This document shows, in pieces, positions 16,706 to 25,915 of a stretch of 64,000 bases of DNA. Made by a program: the position numbers and the translations under genes. How positions within the stretch are numbered: position 1 is the stretch's first letter; each line of letters begins with the position of its first letter. This stretch comes from Actinoallomurus oryzae (GTDB lineage Bacteria > Actinomycetota > Actinomycetes > Streptosporangiales > Streptosporangiaceae), in assembly GCF_039541955.1 (NCBI RefSeq), contig NZ_BAABHF010000040.1, positions 1-64,000 on the forward strand, read 5' to 3'. The notes below the pieces were generated by a model. The model made no database searches, was not told where the DNA came from, and saw only the letters and a list, made by a program, of their open reading frames with translations.

Positions 16706-17322
16706 TCCCCGACCGGACTCTGGCCTTCACCGCCGTGGCGGCCGGGCTGATCGCGGCGCCGGGCGCGGACTTCGCCGCCGTGGCGCGGAACGCGATCGCG
16801 GACCGCCGGGCCGGCGTGTGCACCGGCCTGGGAGTGGCCACCGGATCGCTCGTGCACACCGCCGCCGCGGTGGCAGGCGTGGCGGCCGTGTTCGTCGCCC
16901 ATCGGTCCCTGTTCACGGCTCTCCAGGTCGCGGGCGGTGTCTACCTGCTCTACCTGGGCGCGCGCTCGCTGCTCACCTTCATGAGGGACCGCGTCGACCC
17001 GGCGGCCGAGAAGACGGCGGCGCGCGGCCCGGCCGCGGCCTTCCGGCAGGGGTTCCTCGTCAACGTCACGAACCCCAAGGCGCCGGTGCTGTTCCTCAGC
17101 CTGCTTCCCCAGTTCGTTCCTCCGGACGCGGACCCGCTGACGCGTTCACTGGTCCTGTCGCTGATCGTCGTCGGCTGCGCGCTGCTCTGGTTCCCGGCGG
17201 TCGCTCTCGCCGTCCACTCGGTCGGCGCGCTCCTCGGCGGCAGGCCGGTGCGGCGGACACTCGCTCTCCTCACGTCGCTGCTGCTCCTCGGCCTCGGCGT
17301 CCGCATGCTCCTCTTCGGCTGA
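16702..17322 (+). CDS. LysE/RhtB-family exporter
   Basis: 206 residues from a GTG overlapping the preceding stop, the typical length for the family. Six hydrophobic helices are visible, with the family start PGADFAAVARNAI and the central motif GFLVNVTNPKAPVLFLSLLPQF. Members export amino acids and related metabolites. Co-transcribed with the FMN reductase. Its last 177 bases overlap the convergent PH-domain gene. Confidence 0.9.
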   Translation: MIPDRTLAFTAVAAGLIAAPGADFAAVARNAIADRRAGVCTGLGVATGSLVHTAAAVAGVAAVFVAHRSLFTALQVAGGVYLLYLGARSLLTFMRDRVDPAAEKTAARGPAAAFRQGFLVNVTNPKAPVLFLSLLPQFVPPDADPLTRSLVLSLIVVGCALLWFPAVALAVHSVGALLGGRPVRRTLALLTSLLLLGLGVRMLLFG

Positions 17323-17730
17323 GGGCCACAGCTCCCGCAGGGCCTCCTCCACATCCTGGACCGGTGCGCCGAGATCGTGCCGGCTGAACAGGTGCAGCGA
17401 CTCCCCCGTGTCGATCTCCAGGAGCTCGGTGCGCAGGCCGTGGGACCGGCGCTCGGTCACCACGACGTGCTCGACCTCGTCCCACGGAATGCGCCGGTGA
17501 CCGGCGAACCCATGCACGACGGTTACTCCCTCGGCGTCGGCGGACAGCCGGGCCGGGGCCAGCACGTCGCGCAGGCCGTACACGCCGAGGGCCAGCGCCC
17601 CGGCGGCGCAGAGCAGGAGCCGCTCACGCTCGTCTCCCGAGAGGACGGCGAGGAACACGAGCAGCAGCGCCCCGGCGAACTTGGCGAACACCAGCACCGG
17701 AGCGACCCGCCATCGCTGAGGTCCGATCAC
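17146..17730 (-). CDS. PH-domain membrane protein (bacterial PH_6 type)
   Basis: 194 residues from a GTG at 17730 (the alternative ATG at 17778 would overlap the divergent gene). Two hydrophobic helices (VAPVLVFAKFAGALLLVFL and RLLLCAAGALALGVYGL) are followed by a PH-like domain with LSADAEGVTVVHGFAGHRRIPWDEVEHV, the signature of the actinobacterial low-molecular-weight antigen 6 type (shown here as ADAEGVTVVHGFAGHRRIPW). The last 55 or so residues are a very charged tail read antisense to the LysE gene. Function unknown. Confidence 0.75.
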   Translation of the reverse strand: MIGPQRWRVAPVLVFAKFAGALLLVFLAVLSGDERERLLLCAAGALALGVYGLRDVLAPARLSADAEGVTVVHGFAGHRRIPWDEVEHVVVTERRSHGLRTELLEIDTGESLHLFSRHDLGAPVQDVEEALRELWPSAEEEHADAEAEEQQRREESECPPHRPAAEERADRVDGESDRREPEQRAADDDQRQDQ

Positions 17731-17776
17731 CTTTCCAGCATGGCAGTGCCGACCGATCGGATAAATTTGGGCGCTC

Positions 17777-18829
17777 ATGAGCCGTGAGTCCCTCCAGAGC
17801 CGGGTCGTCTCCGCCGCCGAGGCCGCGCTGGCGCGCGCGAACACCGTCTCTGCCCTCGACGTCCTGCACGGCATCGGCTGGCTGCCCGCGAACCGCGTCG
17901 ACGAGTGGCGGCAGGGCCGGCTCGGCCACCTGGAGCAGGCGCTCAACGTGCGCCCCGACCGGCTCGCCAAGGTGATGACGGCCCTGCGCCGGTGGGCCGA
18001 GGACGGCGGCCTGCGGCCGGTCGAGGTGCCGTACGTCTCGGCCACGCGTGACCGGGCTCCGCTGCGGTTCACCGCCGACGGTGACGAGGCCGCCGAGCGC
18101 GCCTTCCGGACTCACTGGCTCTCACCGGACCTGTCCGAGGCGAAACGCGAGCGGGTGATCCAGCGGGAGAGCGCGGCACCCGACCTGGTGGTGATGGTGC
18201 CGCTCAAGGAGTGGACCTGCGCCGGCTGCCACGGAACGGGCGACTTCCTGGTCATGGAGGACGGCAGACCGACCTGTCTGACCTGCACCGACATGGACCA
18301 CCTGGTCTTCCTGCCGGCCGGTGACGCCGCCCTGACCCGGCGGGCGAAGAAGGCGAGCGGCCTGTCGGCCGTGGTGGTGCGCTTCAACCGCCGCCGCAAG
18401 CGGTACGACCGCCAGGGCCTGCTCGTGGAGGAGCGCGCGCTGGAGCTGGCCGAGGAGCAGTGTCTCGCCGACGAGGACGTCCGCGCGCGACGGCGTGAGC
18501 GCGACCGCGAACGCCGCGCGGCCGAGGACGTGGAGCTCCAGGCGCGGACGGCGCGCGAGATCCGGCGGATGTTCCCCGGCTGCCCGGCCGGGCGCGCCGA
18601 GGCGATCGCGCTTCACACCGGCACCCGCGGCAGCGGCCGCGTCGGGCGCTCGGCCGCCGGGCGCGCGCTGGACGAGACCGCCGTCCGGGCGGCCGTCGTC
18701 GCGTCCGTACGCCACGAGAACACCGACTACGACAGGCTGCTGATGTCCGGCGTCCCCCGCGCGGAGGCACGCGAGCGCATCCGCGCGGACGTCGACCGCG
18801 TACTCGACGGCTGGCGCGCCGGCCCCTGA
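17777..18829 (+). CDS. DUF2293 protein with a four-cysteine zinc knuckle
   Basis: 350 residues. A central CxxC...CxxC pair (C148, C151, C167, C170) could bind zinc. A basic linker follows (residues 195-255). The C-terminal DUF2293 domain runs from about 260, with IRRMFPGCPAGRAEAIALH, GRVGRSAAGRALDE and VRHENTDYDRLL. DUF2293 is common in actinomycetes and its function is unknown; nucleic-acid contact is plausible from the basic linker. Divergent from the PH-domain gene. Confidence 0.85.
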   Translation: MSRESLQSRVVSAAEAALARANTVSALDVLHGIGWLPANRVDEWRQGRLGHLEQALNVRPDRLAKVMTALRRWAEDGGLRPVEVPYVSATRDRAPLRFTADGDEAAERAFRTHWLSPDLSEAKRERVIQRESAAPDLVVMVPLKEWTCAGCHGTGDFLVMEDGRPTCLTCTDMDHLVFLPAGDAALTRRAKKASGLSAVVVRFNRRRKRYDRQGLLVEERALELAEEQCLADEDVRARRRERDRERRAAEDVELQARTAREIRRMFPGCPAGRAEAIALHTGTRGSGRVGRSAAGRALDETAVRAAVVASVRHENTDYDRLLMSGVPRAEARERIRADVDRVLDGWRAGP

Positions 18830-18944
18830 CCGAACGCGGTTCCATCGCGGCCCCGGCGTGCAGAGCCCGCGCGGATAGGGGCGCGCGTAGCGCAGTCCCT
18901 GTCCGCGCGGGCTCGTATCGTGGGGGCGGATGAGGGGAGCGCCC

Positions 18945-21140
18945 ATGGCGACCGCGTACCGGATCTGCCCGCTCTGCGAGGCCACCTGCGGGCTGGAGCT
19001 GACGATCACCCAAGGCCGGGTGACCGCGGCGCGCGGCGACCGCGACGACGTGTTCAGCCACGGCTTCATCTGTCCCAAGGGCGCCACCTTCGACGAGCTG
19101 GAGAACGACCCCGACCGGCTGCGCGCGCCCGTGGTCCGCACCGGCGGCGACTGGCGCGAGGTCACCTGGGACGAGGCGTTCGCAGCGGTCGAGCGCGGGC
19201 TGACCGCCGTCGCCGGCCGGCACGGGCGGCAGGCGCTCGCGATCTACCTCGGCAACCCGAACGCCCACACGCTCGCGGGAGGGCTGTACGCCGGGCCGCT
19301 CGTCCGGGCGCTCGGCACCACCAACGTCTACAGCGCGAGCACCGTCGACCAGATGCCCAAGCACGTCTCGAGCGGCCTGCTGTTCGGTGACTCGCTCGCC
19401 ATCCCCGTGCCCGACCTCGACCGCACGTCCTACCTGCTGATTCTGGGCGCCAACCCGGTCGACTCCGGCGGCAGCCTGTGCACCGCCGCGGACTTCCCCG
19501 GCAGGCTGCGGGCGCTCCGTGAGCGCGGTGGCACGCTCGTCGTGGTCGACCCGCGCCGCACCCGCACCGCGCGGCTCGCCGACCGGCACCTCGCCGTACG
19601 GCCGGGCACCGACGCGTACCTGCTGTTCGCCGTCGTGCACACGTTGTTCGAGGAGGGCCTGGCCGTACGCCGGGACGACGCGGACGGCGCGGACGAGGTC
19701 GCCGCCCTGGCCCGCGACTTCACCCCCGAGCGCGTCGCCGGCGTCTGCGGCGTCGCGGCGCCGGAGATCCGGCGGCTGGCGCGGGAGCTGGCGGCCGCGC
19801 CCAGCGCCGCGGTGTACGCGCGGATCGGCACGTCCACGGCCGCGTTCGGCACGCTGACGAGCTGGCTGGTCGACGTCCTCAACGTCCTCACCGGCAACCT
19901 GGACCGCCCCGGCGGCGCCATGTTCCCGCTCGCGCCGCACCGGCCGGCGGGCGCGCGGTCCCGGCGCGGGTTCCGGCTGGGCCGCTGGCACAGCCGGGTC
20001 CGCGGGCTGCCCGAGGTCCGCGGCGAGCTGCCCGCCACGACGCTGGTCGACGAGATCGTCACGCCCGGCGAAGGCCAGGTGCGCGCCCTGGTGACCGTCG
20101 CGGGCAACCCCGTGCTGTCCACGCCCGGCGGAGACCGGCTCGGCGACGCGCTCGGCGCGCTGGAGTTCTTGGTCAGTGTCGATCCGTACCTGAACGAGAC
20201 CACGCGGCACGCGCACGTCGTCCTGCCGCCGCCCCCGCCCAGCCGGTCCCCGCACTACGACTTCGCCCTCAGTGACCTCGCCGTCCGCAACACCGCGCGC
20301 TACTCACCGCCCGCCCTGCCGCTGCCGGCCGGCGAGCCGGACGAGTGCGCGATCCTCGCGCGGCTCACGCGGATCGCCTCCGGTCAGGACGCCGACGCGG
20401 ACGAGTCGATCATGACGCGCGCTCTGGGCGCGGCCACCGCCGACCCGTCCTCGCCGGTCCACGGCGCGGACCCGGCCGCGCTCCTGGCCCGGCTCACCGG
20501 GGAGAGCCCGGCCCTGCGGCGCCTGGACCTCATGCTGCGGCTCGGGGCGTACGGCGACGGCTTCGGCGCGGTGCCGGGCGGCCTGTCCCTGGAGGCGCTC
20601 CGGCGCGCGCCGCACGGCATCGACCTCGGGCCGCTGCGCCCGCGGCTGCCCGAGGTGCTGCGCACGCCCTCGGGGCGGATCGAGCTGTGCCCGCCGCCCA
20701 TCGCCGAAGACGTCGGGCGCCTGCGCGACGGCCTCGCCGAGCGGCGCGCCGCCGGGCTCGTCCTGATCGGCCGCCGTCACCTGCGGTCCAACAACAGCTG
20801 GATGCACAACCTGCCGGGCCTCGTCCGCGGTTCGAACCGCTGCACGCTCCAGGTCCACCCCGACGACGCACGGCGGCTCGGCCTCGCCGACGCGGGCACG
20901 GCCGAGGTGAGCAGCGACGCGGGCACCGTGAAGGTCGAAGTGGAGATCACCGACGAGGTCATGCCGGGCGTGGTCAGCCTCCCGCACGGCTGGGGACACG
21001 GGCGGTCCGGCACACGCGCCTCGGTCGCGGCGGCTCACGCCGGCGTCAGCGCCAACGCCCTCACCGACCCGCGGATCCGCGACCCGCTGTCCGGCAACGC
21101 CGTGCTCAACGGGATCCCTGTACGGGTTCGTCCGATCTGA
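18945..21140 (+). CDS. molybdopterin-dependent oxidoreductase (DMSO-reductase family)
   Basis: 731 residues from the ATG at 18945, behind GAGGGGAGC. N-terminal [4Fe-4S] motif C8, C11, C15, C43 (CPLCEATCG, FICPKG). Molybdopterin-binding core with YLGNPNAHTL, LLILGANPVDSGG and VVDPRRTRTARLAD. C-terminal MopB domain with RSNNSWMHNLPGLV and LPHGWGHG. At the position where formate dehydrogenase has Cys/Sec the local sequence is TVDQMP, so D135 may be the metal ligand. No signal peptide and no partner subunits nearby, so probably cytoplasmic. Substrate unknown. Confidence 0.9.
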   Translation: MATAYRICPLCEATCGLELTITQGRVTAARGDRDDVFSHGFICPKGATFDELENDPDRLRAPVVRTGGDWREVTWDEAFAAVERGLTAVAGRHGRQALAIYLGNPNAHTLAGGLYAGPLVRALGTTNVYSASTVDQMPKHVSSGLLFGDSLAIPVPDLDRTSYLLILGANPVDSGGSLCTAADFPGRLRALRERGGTLVVVDPRRTRTARLADRHLAVRPGTDAYLLFAVVHTLFEEGLAVRRDDADGADEVAALARDFTPERVAGVCGVAAPEIRRLARELAAAPSAAVYARIGTSTAAFGTLTSWLVDVLNVLTGNLDRPGGAMFPLAPHRPAGARSRRGFRLGRWHSRVRGLPEVRGELPATTLVDEIVTPGEGQVRALVTVAGNPVLSTPGGDRLGDALGALEFLVSVDPYLNETTRHAHVVLPPPPPSRSPHYDFALSDLAVRNTARYSPPALPLPAGEPDECAILARLTRIASGQDADADESIMTRALGAATADPSSPVHGADPAALLARLTGESPALRRLDLMLRLGAYGDGFGAVPGGLSLEALRRAPHGIDLGPLRPRLPEVLRTPSGRIELCPPPIAEDVGRLRDGLAERRAAGLVLIGRRHLRSNNSWMHNLPGLVRGSNRCTLQVHPDDARRLGLADAGTAEVSSDAGTVKVEVEITDEVMPGVVSLPHGWGHGRSGTRASVAAAHAGVSANALTDPRIRDPLSGNAVLNGIPVRVRPI

Positions 21141-21216
21141 TTACGGTTCGACCGTTACGGTGGATTGTTGTACTGGTCGGTTTCGGCCGTGCCCAGTGTC
21201 GACGGAGGTTCCCCCG

Positions 21217-23877
21217 GTGGTGGAAGACGACTTCCAGGACATCCTTGAGAACTCCTACCGGACGGGCGGCCCGCTGGACGACGCGGTCCTGGACGATCTG
21301 CAGGCCCTCGCGACCGCCGAGCACCTCCTCGGCCCCGACCACCCGGACACGCTCACCTGCCGGATCAACCTGGCCCACGCGTACTACGAGGCGGGCCGGG
21401 TGGACGACGCGATCACCCTGGGCGAGCAGGCGTTCGCCGAGTGCGGGCGGCTGCTCGGACCCGACGCCCACGACACGCTGATCGCCGGGAACAACCTCGC
21501 CTCCGCCTACCGCGAGGCCGGCCGCCTCGACCGGTCGATCGCGGTCTGCATCCAGACCCTCACCCAGGCCGAGCGCAGCCTCGGCCGCGACGATCCCATG
21601 TCGATCACGCTGATCAACCATCTCGCCGACGCCTACTCCGCCGCCGAACGCGTCGACGAGGCCATCGAACTGCTCCTGGAGGTGCTCACGGCCCGCGAGC
21701 GCGCCCTCGGGCCGGACGCCCTGGACACCATCGCCGCCCGCAACAACCTCGCGCTCGCCTACCGTGACGCCGGCCGGCTCGACGAGGCGGTACCCCTGAT
21801 GGAGACCGCCCTGCGCGACGCCGAGCGCGTCATGGGCGCCGATCACGAGGGCGTCCTCACCATCCGGGCCAACCTCGCGTCGCTCTACGACGACCTGGGC
21901 CGGACGGCGGAGGCCACCGAGGCGTACGAGCGCGCGCTCAAAGACCGCGAGCGCGTCCTGGGACCCGGCCATCCGGACACGCTGATGTCCGCGGCCACGC
22001 TCGGCGCGATCTACAAGGACACCGGGCGGACCGCGGAGGCGGTCGAGCTGACCGAGGACGCCCTGGCGGGCCTCCGGCGGTTGTACGGCCCCGACCACCG
22101 CGACGTGCTGCGGGTCCGCATCCGCCTCGCGCACGTGTACCTGTCCGCCGGACGGCACGCGGAGGGCATCGCGCTGCTGGAGGACGCGCTCGCCGGCTGC
22201 GAACGCCTCCTCGACGCCGACCACCCCGACACCGTCCGGTGCCGCCGCGACCTCGCCGAGGCGTACCGCGAGGTGGACCGCCCGGCCGACGCCGTCCCGC
22301 TGCTCGAACGCGTCGTGTCGGACTGGGAGCGGATCCTCGGCCGGGACGACCGCGAGACGATGGCGGTCCGCAACCTCCTCGCGCTGGCCTACGACGACTC
22401 CGGCCGCAAGGACGAGGCCGTCGCGGCGTACGAGCACACGCTCGCCGACCGCGAACGCGTGCTCGGCCCCGACCACCCCGCGACGCTGCTGTCCCGCAGC
22501 AACGTCGCGCTGACCTACCGCGAGCTCGGCCGCCACGCCGAGGCCGTCGCGGCCCTGTGCGCGGTGGTCGACGGGCGGCGGCGGGCGCTCGGCCCCGACC
22601 ACATCGACACGCTGCGGTCGCGCAACCACCTCGCCCTGCTGTACGAGGAGACGGGCCGGCTCGACGAGGCCGTCGCGCTGTACGAGGAGGTGCTCGCGGA
22701 CTGCGAGCGCGCCCTCGGCAGTGGTCACGAGCTCACCCGCAAGGTGCGGTTCAACCTCGACGACGCGCGCCCGCCCCGCTGGGAGCCGCGCTACCCGGTG
22801 GAGGAACGGCTCGCCGAGGCGAAGGCACGCGGTGACGCCGCCGCGTACCTGCGGCTGCTCGCCGGCCTCGACCTGTTCGTGCTCGCGCCGAAGAGACGCG
22901 CCGACGACGTGGTGGCCGGGCGGCACGACGTCATCCAGTGGCTGGTGCGCAGCGTGGACGACCGCGACCACGCCCAGGTCTTCACGCGGGGCGCGATCCC
23001 CCGCCAGCCCGGCACGGTGTGCCTGATGCGGTCGATCGCCACGCTCGTACGGGAGTGGCCCGACCCGGAGTGGCGGGTGCTGTTCAACCGCGGCGTGCCG
23101 GCCCTCGAATGGTCCTTCTCCTCCGACGCGCTCGCGGAGGCGGCGCGCGACGCCGTACGGCCCGCGGGCGGGCGTCTCCTGGCGAGGATCGACGGCCCGG
23201 CCGACGGGGCGCTGGCGTTCGGCCTGGCCTGCGGCGCGCCCCTCGCGGTCCAGGCCTCGGTGCCCTGGAACGACGCCGGTCCGGTGTACGGGGACTACAT
23301 CCGCGGTCTGCGCTCGCTGCGCGACCTGTGGGACGTCACGAACGCCGAGGAGTGGCGGGGCGCGATGAACGCGCTGCTCGGCGGCGCGGACCACGGCCCG
23401 GACACCGTGGCGGACCTGAACGAGCGCATCGGCCGGTACGCGGACCACGCGGACACCACGGCGGACCTGGGCGACCGGATCGGCGGGTACGCGGACCACG
23501 GCGCAGACGCCGCGGCGGACCTGGGCGAGCGGATCGGCCGGTACGAGGAACGGCTCCGCGCCGACGGCCTCCCCGCCCCGCACGGGCCGGTCCGCGACAC
23601 GTCGGCCCACGACCTGTGCCGGGCCGTGCACATGGCACGCTGGGGGCTGGAGGCGCACTTCTGCGACCAGGCCACCGCCGAACGGCTGATCGCCGAGGCC
23701 GGCGAGCGGTGCCGGCGCCGGTACGGCTCGTGGGCGGAGCTGTCGGCGGCATGGGCGCTGGGCCAGGCGCTGCGTCTCGGCGACGAAGGCTACGACGCGG
23801 CGCTCGCCACCCACCGCACCCTCACCGAGGCCACGGACGGCCCCTGGCAGACCGTCCCGTGGGAGACACCGCGCTGA
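21217..23877 (+). CDS. large TPR protein with C-terminal DUF1266 domain
   Basis: 886 residues from a GTG at 21217, behind GGAGG with eight bases spacing. Residues 1-520 are about eleven tetratricopeptide repeats of the kinesin-light-chain type, each built as LGPDHPDTL...NNLALAYRDAGRLDEAV. Then comes a middle region (LRLLAGLDLFVLAP, RGAIPRQPGTVCLMRSIATL) that recalls SseB. Last is a DUF1266-like C-terminus (HDLCRAVHMARWGLEAHF, CRRRYGSWAELSAAWALGQAL). Three short tandem repeats interrupt the C-terminal part. Likely a scaffold or signalling protein; no partner is evident. Confidence 0.85.
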   Translation: MVEDDFQDILENSYRTGGPLDDAVLDDLQALATAEHLLGPDHPDTLTCRINLAHAYYEAGRVDDAITLGEQAFAECGRLLGPDAHDTLIAGNNLASAYREAGRLDRSIAVCIQTLTQAERSLGRDDPMSITLINHLADAYSAAERVDEAIELLLEVLTARERALGPDALDTIAARNNLALAYRDAGRLDEAVPLMETALRDAERVMGADHEGVLTIRANLASLYDDLGRTAEATEAYERALKDRERVLGPGHPDTLMSAATLGAIYKDTGRTAEAVELTEDALAGLRRLYGPDHRDVLRVRIRLAHVYLSAGRHAEGIALLEDALAGCERLLDADHPDTVRCRRDLAEAYREVDRPADAVPLLERVVSDWERILGRDDRETMAVRNLLALAYDDSGRKDEAVAAYEHTLADRERVLGPDHPATLLSRSNVALTYRELGRHAEAVAALCAVVDGRRRALGPDHIDTLRSRNHLALLYEETGRLDEAVALYEEVLADCERALGSGHELTRKVRFNLDDARPPRWEPRYPVEERLAEAKARGDAAAYLRLLAGLDLFVLAPKRRADDVVAGRHDVIQWLVRSVDDRDHAQVFTRGAIPRQPGTVCLMRSIATLVREWPDPEWRVLFNRGVPALEWSFSSDALAEAARDAVRPAGGRLLARIDGPADGALAFGLACGAPLAVQASVPWNDAGPVYGDYIRGLRSLRDLWDVTNAEEWRGAMNALLGGADHGPDTVADLNERIGRYADHADTTADLGDRIGGYADHGADAAADLGERIGRYEERLRADGLPAPHGPVRDTSAHDLCRAVHMARWGLEAHFCDQATAERLIAEAGERCRRRYGSWAELSAAWALGQALRLGDEGYDAALATHRTLTEATDGPWQTVPWETPR
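23410..23550 (+). repeat. in-frame tandem repeat inside the TPR-DUF1266 gene
   Basis: Three units of 51, 54 and about 36 bases encode ADLNERIGRYADHADTT, ADLGDRIGGYADHGADAA and ADLGERIGRYEERL (from residue 732). The lengths are multiples of three, so copy changes would keep the frame. Confidence 0.85.
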
Positions 23878-23881
23878 CTCG

Positions 23882-24012
23882 CGCGGACATGGGGGCGCCC
23901 TACGGCGCTTCCCCGGCCTCGGGCGCCCATGACGGACCGTCCCGTAAGAGACCCCTGCGCTTGACACCGCACCCACGCGGACACGGGCGCACCCTACGGC
24001 GCTTCCCCGGCC
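23882..24012 (+). repeat. 37-bp direct repeat in the intergenic region before the haemoglobin gene
   Basis: A 37-base block at 23882-23918 returns, slightly altered, at 23976-24012. The shared core is CCCTACGGCGCTTCCCCGGC. Apart from this repeat the stretch 23878-24155 holds only a possible -35 (TTGACG near 24090). I see no gene in it. Confidence 0.6.
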
Positions 24013-24155
24013 GCGCCCGGAAACGGCCGGTCTCACGGCGCGCGGTCCTCGCTTGTGCACGGAGTGTCTCATCCCGCTTACGACCGATTGACGGTGACGT
24101 AACCGCCTCGCTCTGTCATGGACCGCACGACGACAAGTCCAGCGAAGGAGTGACC

Positions 24156-24533
24156 GTGGCAGAGGCAACCATCTACGAGTCGATCGGCGGCGAGGCGGCG
24201 CTGGTGAGCGTGGTCGACGACCTGTACGTCCGGATCCTGGCCGACGACCGGCTTTCCGGCTTCTTCGTCGGCACGAGCCTGCCCCGGCTCAAGGGCCGGC
24301 AGGTGGAGTTCTTCGGTGCGGCGCTCGGCGGGCCGATGGCCTACACCGGCGCCCCGATGAAGGAGGTGCACCGGGGGCGCGGGATCGGGCAGGAGCACTT
24401 CGACCTCGTCGCGGGACACCTCGTCGACGCGCTGCGCGGTGCGGGCGTGCCCGGCCCGACGATCGACCAGATCATCGCGGCCGTCGCGCCGCTCGCCGAC
24501 GACATCGTCTCCAAACCGGCGCTCGCCGACTAG
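24156..24533 (+). CDS. group I truncated haemoglobin
   Basis: 125 residues from a GTG at 24156, behind GAAGGAG. It starts with TIYESIGGEAALVSVVDDLY as in group I truncated globins, and carries the proximal haem histidine H72 (KEVHRGRGIGQEHFD). Members bind O2 or NO and often detoxify NO. Alone on its transcript, between the TPR gene and a CoxG-like gene. Confidence 0.9.
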   Translation: MAEATIYESIGGEAALVSVVDDLYVRILADDRLSGFFVGTSLPRLKGRQVEFFGAALGGPMAYTGAPMKEVHRGRGIGQEHFDLVAGHLVDALRGAGVPGPTIDQIIAAVAPLADDIVSKPALAD

Positions 24534-24895
24534 GTGCACCGGCCAGGCCGGATGGGCTTGAAGCAGGTGAGGGCCTGCCGGCGCGGCAGTGTGGCGCATG
24601 CGCGGGTCGTGCGGCGGGCGCCCGTGAACGGACGCGTCCCGGCTGCCGTGGCTGTGTCACCGGACCTCGTATCGACGATGGATGTCCTGATCGTCACACC
24701 GAGGCGCGCCGGCGGCCGTCGTCCGGGGGGAGCCCGCCGGCCTCCGCTCCGGCGAACGGCGCTGTCGGGGTGTGAACGGCGACGGTGAGGGCGGTACGAT
24801 CCCGGCTCCGCCGTGATCGCGAACGCCGTGGAGGACGGCCCGCGCGCGTCGTGGAGTCGATTCGCGGCGACGGCCTCTCCCCCGGAAGGACCCCC
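24534..24895. other. 362-base non-coding stretch
   Basis: I see no gene, strong promoter or long hairpin here. The ribosome site GGAAGGA of the following gene is at its right end. Base composition is like the surroundings. Confidence 0.5.
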
Positions 24896-25840
24896 ATGCT
24901 CATCGAGAACTCCTTCGACGTCGACGCCGACCCGGACCGGGTCTTCGGCTTCCTGCAGAACCCGCACAACGTCGCCACCTGCTTCCCCGGCGCCGAGCTC
25001 ACCGAGGACCTCGGCGACGACCGGTACAAGGGCAAGGTCAAGATCAAGCTCGGCCCGGTGACAGCGTCCTTCACCGGGACCGCCCGGATCACCGAGAAGG
25101 ATGAGACCGCACGGGTCGCGGTGCTGGTCGCCGAGGGTAAGGACGCCCGCGGATCGGGCACGGCGAAGGCGACCGCGACGATGCGCGTGGAGCCCAGGGA
25201 CGGCGGGTCCAGCGTCCTGCTGAAGACCGACCTGACGATCTCCGGCAGGCTGGCGCAGTTCGGGCGCGGCATCATGGCCGACGTCTCCAACCGGATGGTG
25301 GGCGACCTGGCGGCACGAGTGCGCGAGCGCATCGAGGCGGAGCCGGAGAGCGGGACGCCCGGCGCTCCCGCCGCCGGGACGCCGGACACTACCGCGACCG
25401 AGACCCCGGCGGCGGCCCCGGCGACGGAGGCTCCGGCGACCGAGACGGCGGCGGCCGACGCCGCGCCGTCCGAGGCGGGCACATCCGCGGGCACGACCGA
25501 GGCCGAAGCCCCGGTCGCAACCGAGCCACCGGCGACGACCAAGCCTTCGGCCGCCACGGAGCCCACCATGAACGCGGACGCGGGCGCGGGCGCGGAATCA
25601 GACGCGGGCGCGAACTCGGGCCCGGGATCCGGCGCGGCGGCCACCGGCGCGAAGACGGCGGGCGACGCGGGCAAGGCCGCCGCGCCGACGGGGACGGCGG
25701 GTGCGGCCCCCGCCTCATCCTCGGCGTCGTCCGCCGAGCCCGCGAGCGCCATCAAGGCGAGCACCATGGTCAAGGTGGTGCTGGCCGGCATGTTCCGGCG
25801 GCTGTTCGCGCGCCTGCGCGGCCGTTCCGACCGCGGCTGA
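24896..25840 (+). CDS. CoxG-like SRPBCC protein with long low-complexity tail
   Basis: 314 residues from the ATG at 24896. Residues 1-145 form a START/SRPBCC domain of the CoxG (CO dehydrogenase subunit G) type: MLIENSFDVDADPDRVFGFL, HNVATCFPGAEL, YKGKVKIKLGPV and GRGIMADVSNRMVGDLA. Residues 146-285 are almost only Ala, Thr, Pro, Glu, Gly and Ser. The last 25 residues are hydrophobic and basic (MVKVVLAGMFRRLFARLRGR), which could anchor the protein to the membrane. No CO dehydrogenase genes are adjacent. Confidence 0.85.
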   Translation: MLIENSFDVDADPDRVFGFLQNPHNVATCFPGAELTEDLGDDRYKGKVKIKLGPVTASFTGTARITEKDETARVAVLVAEGKDARGSGTAKATATMRVEPRDGGSSVLLKTDLTISGRLAQFGRGIMADVSNRMVGDLAARVRERIEAEPESGTPGAPAAGTPDTTATETPAAAPATEAPATETAAADAAPSEAGTSAGTTEAEAPVATEPPATTKPSAATEPTMNADAGAGAESDAGANSGPGSGAAATGAKTAGDAGKAAAPTGTAGAAPASSSASSAEPASAIKASTMVKVVLAGMFRRLFARLRGRSDRG

Positions 25841-25851
25841 TCCCGGCGTCA

Positions 25852-25883
25852 GCGCCTCACCGGCCATCGAGGTGGTGAGGCGC
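25852..25883 (+). terminator. 10-bp stem hairpin after the CoxG-like gene
   Basis: GCGCCTCACC (25852-25861) and GGTGAGGCGC (25874-25883) are exact inverse complements around a 12-base loop, 12 bases after the stop codon. Confidence 0.75.
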
Positions 25884-25915
25884 CTCGCCGGGCACGGGCG
25901 GTAGGGTCCGGCCTC

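Noticed and set aside
21106..24168. Roughly 1000-codon open frame antisense to the TPR-DUF1266 gene
   Set aside because: Valine/arginine/glycine-rich repeats that mirror the TPR codons; the plus strand carries the family motifs.
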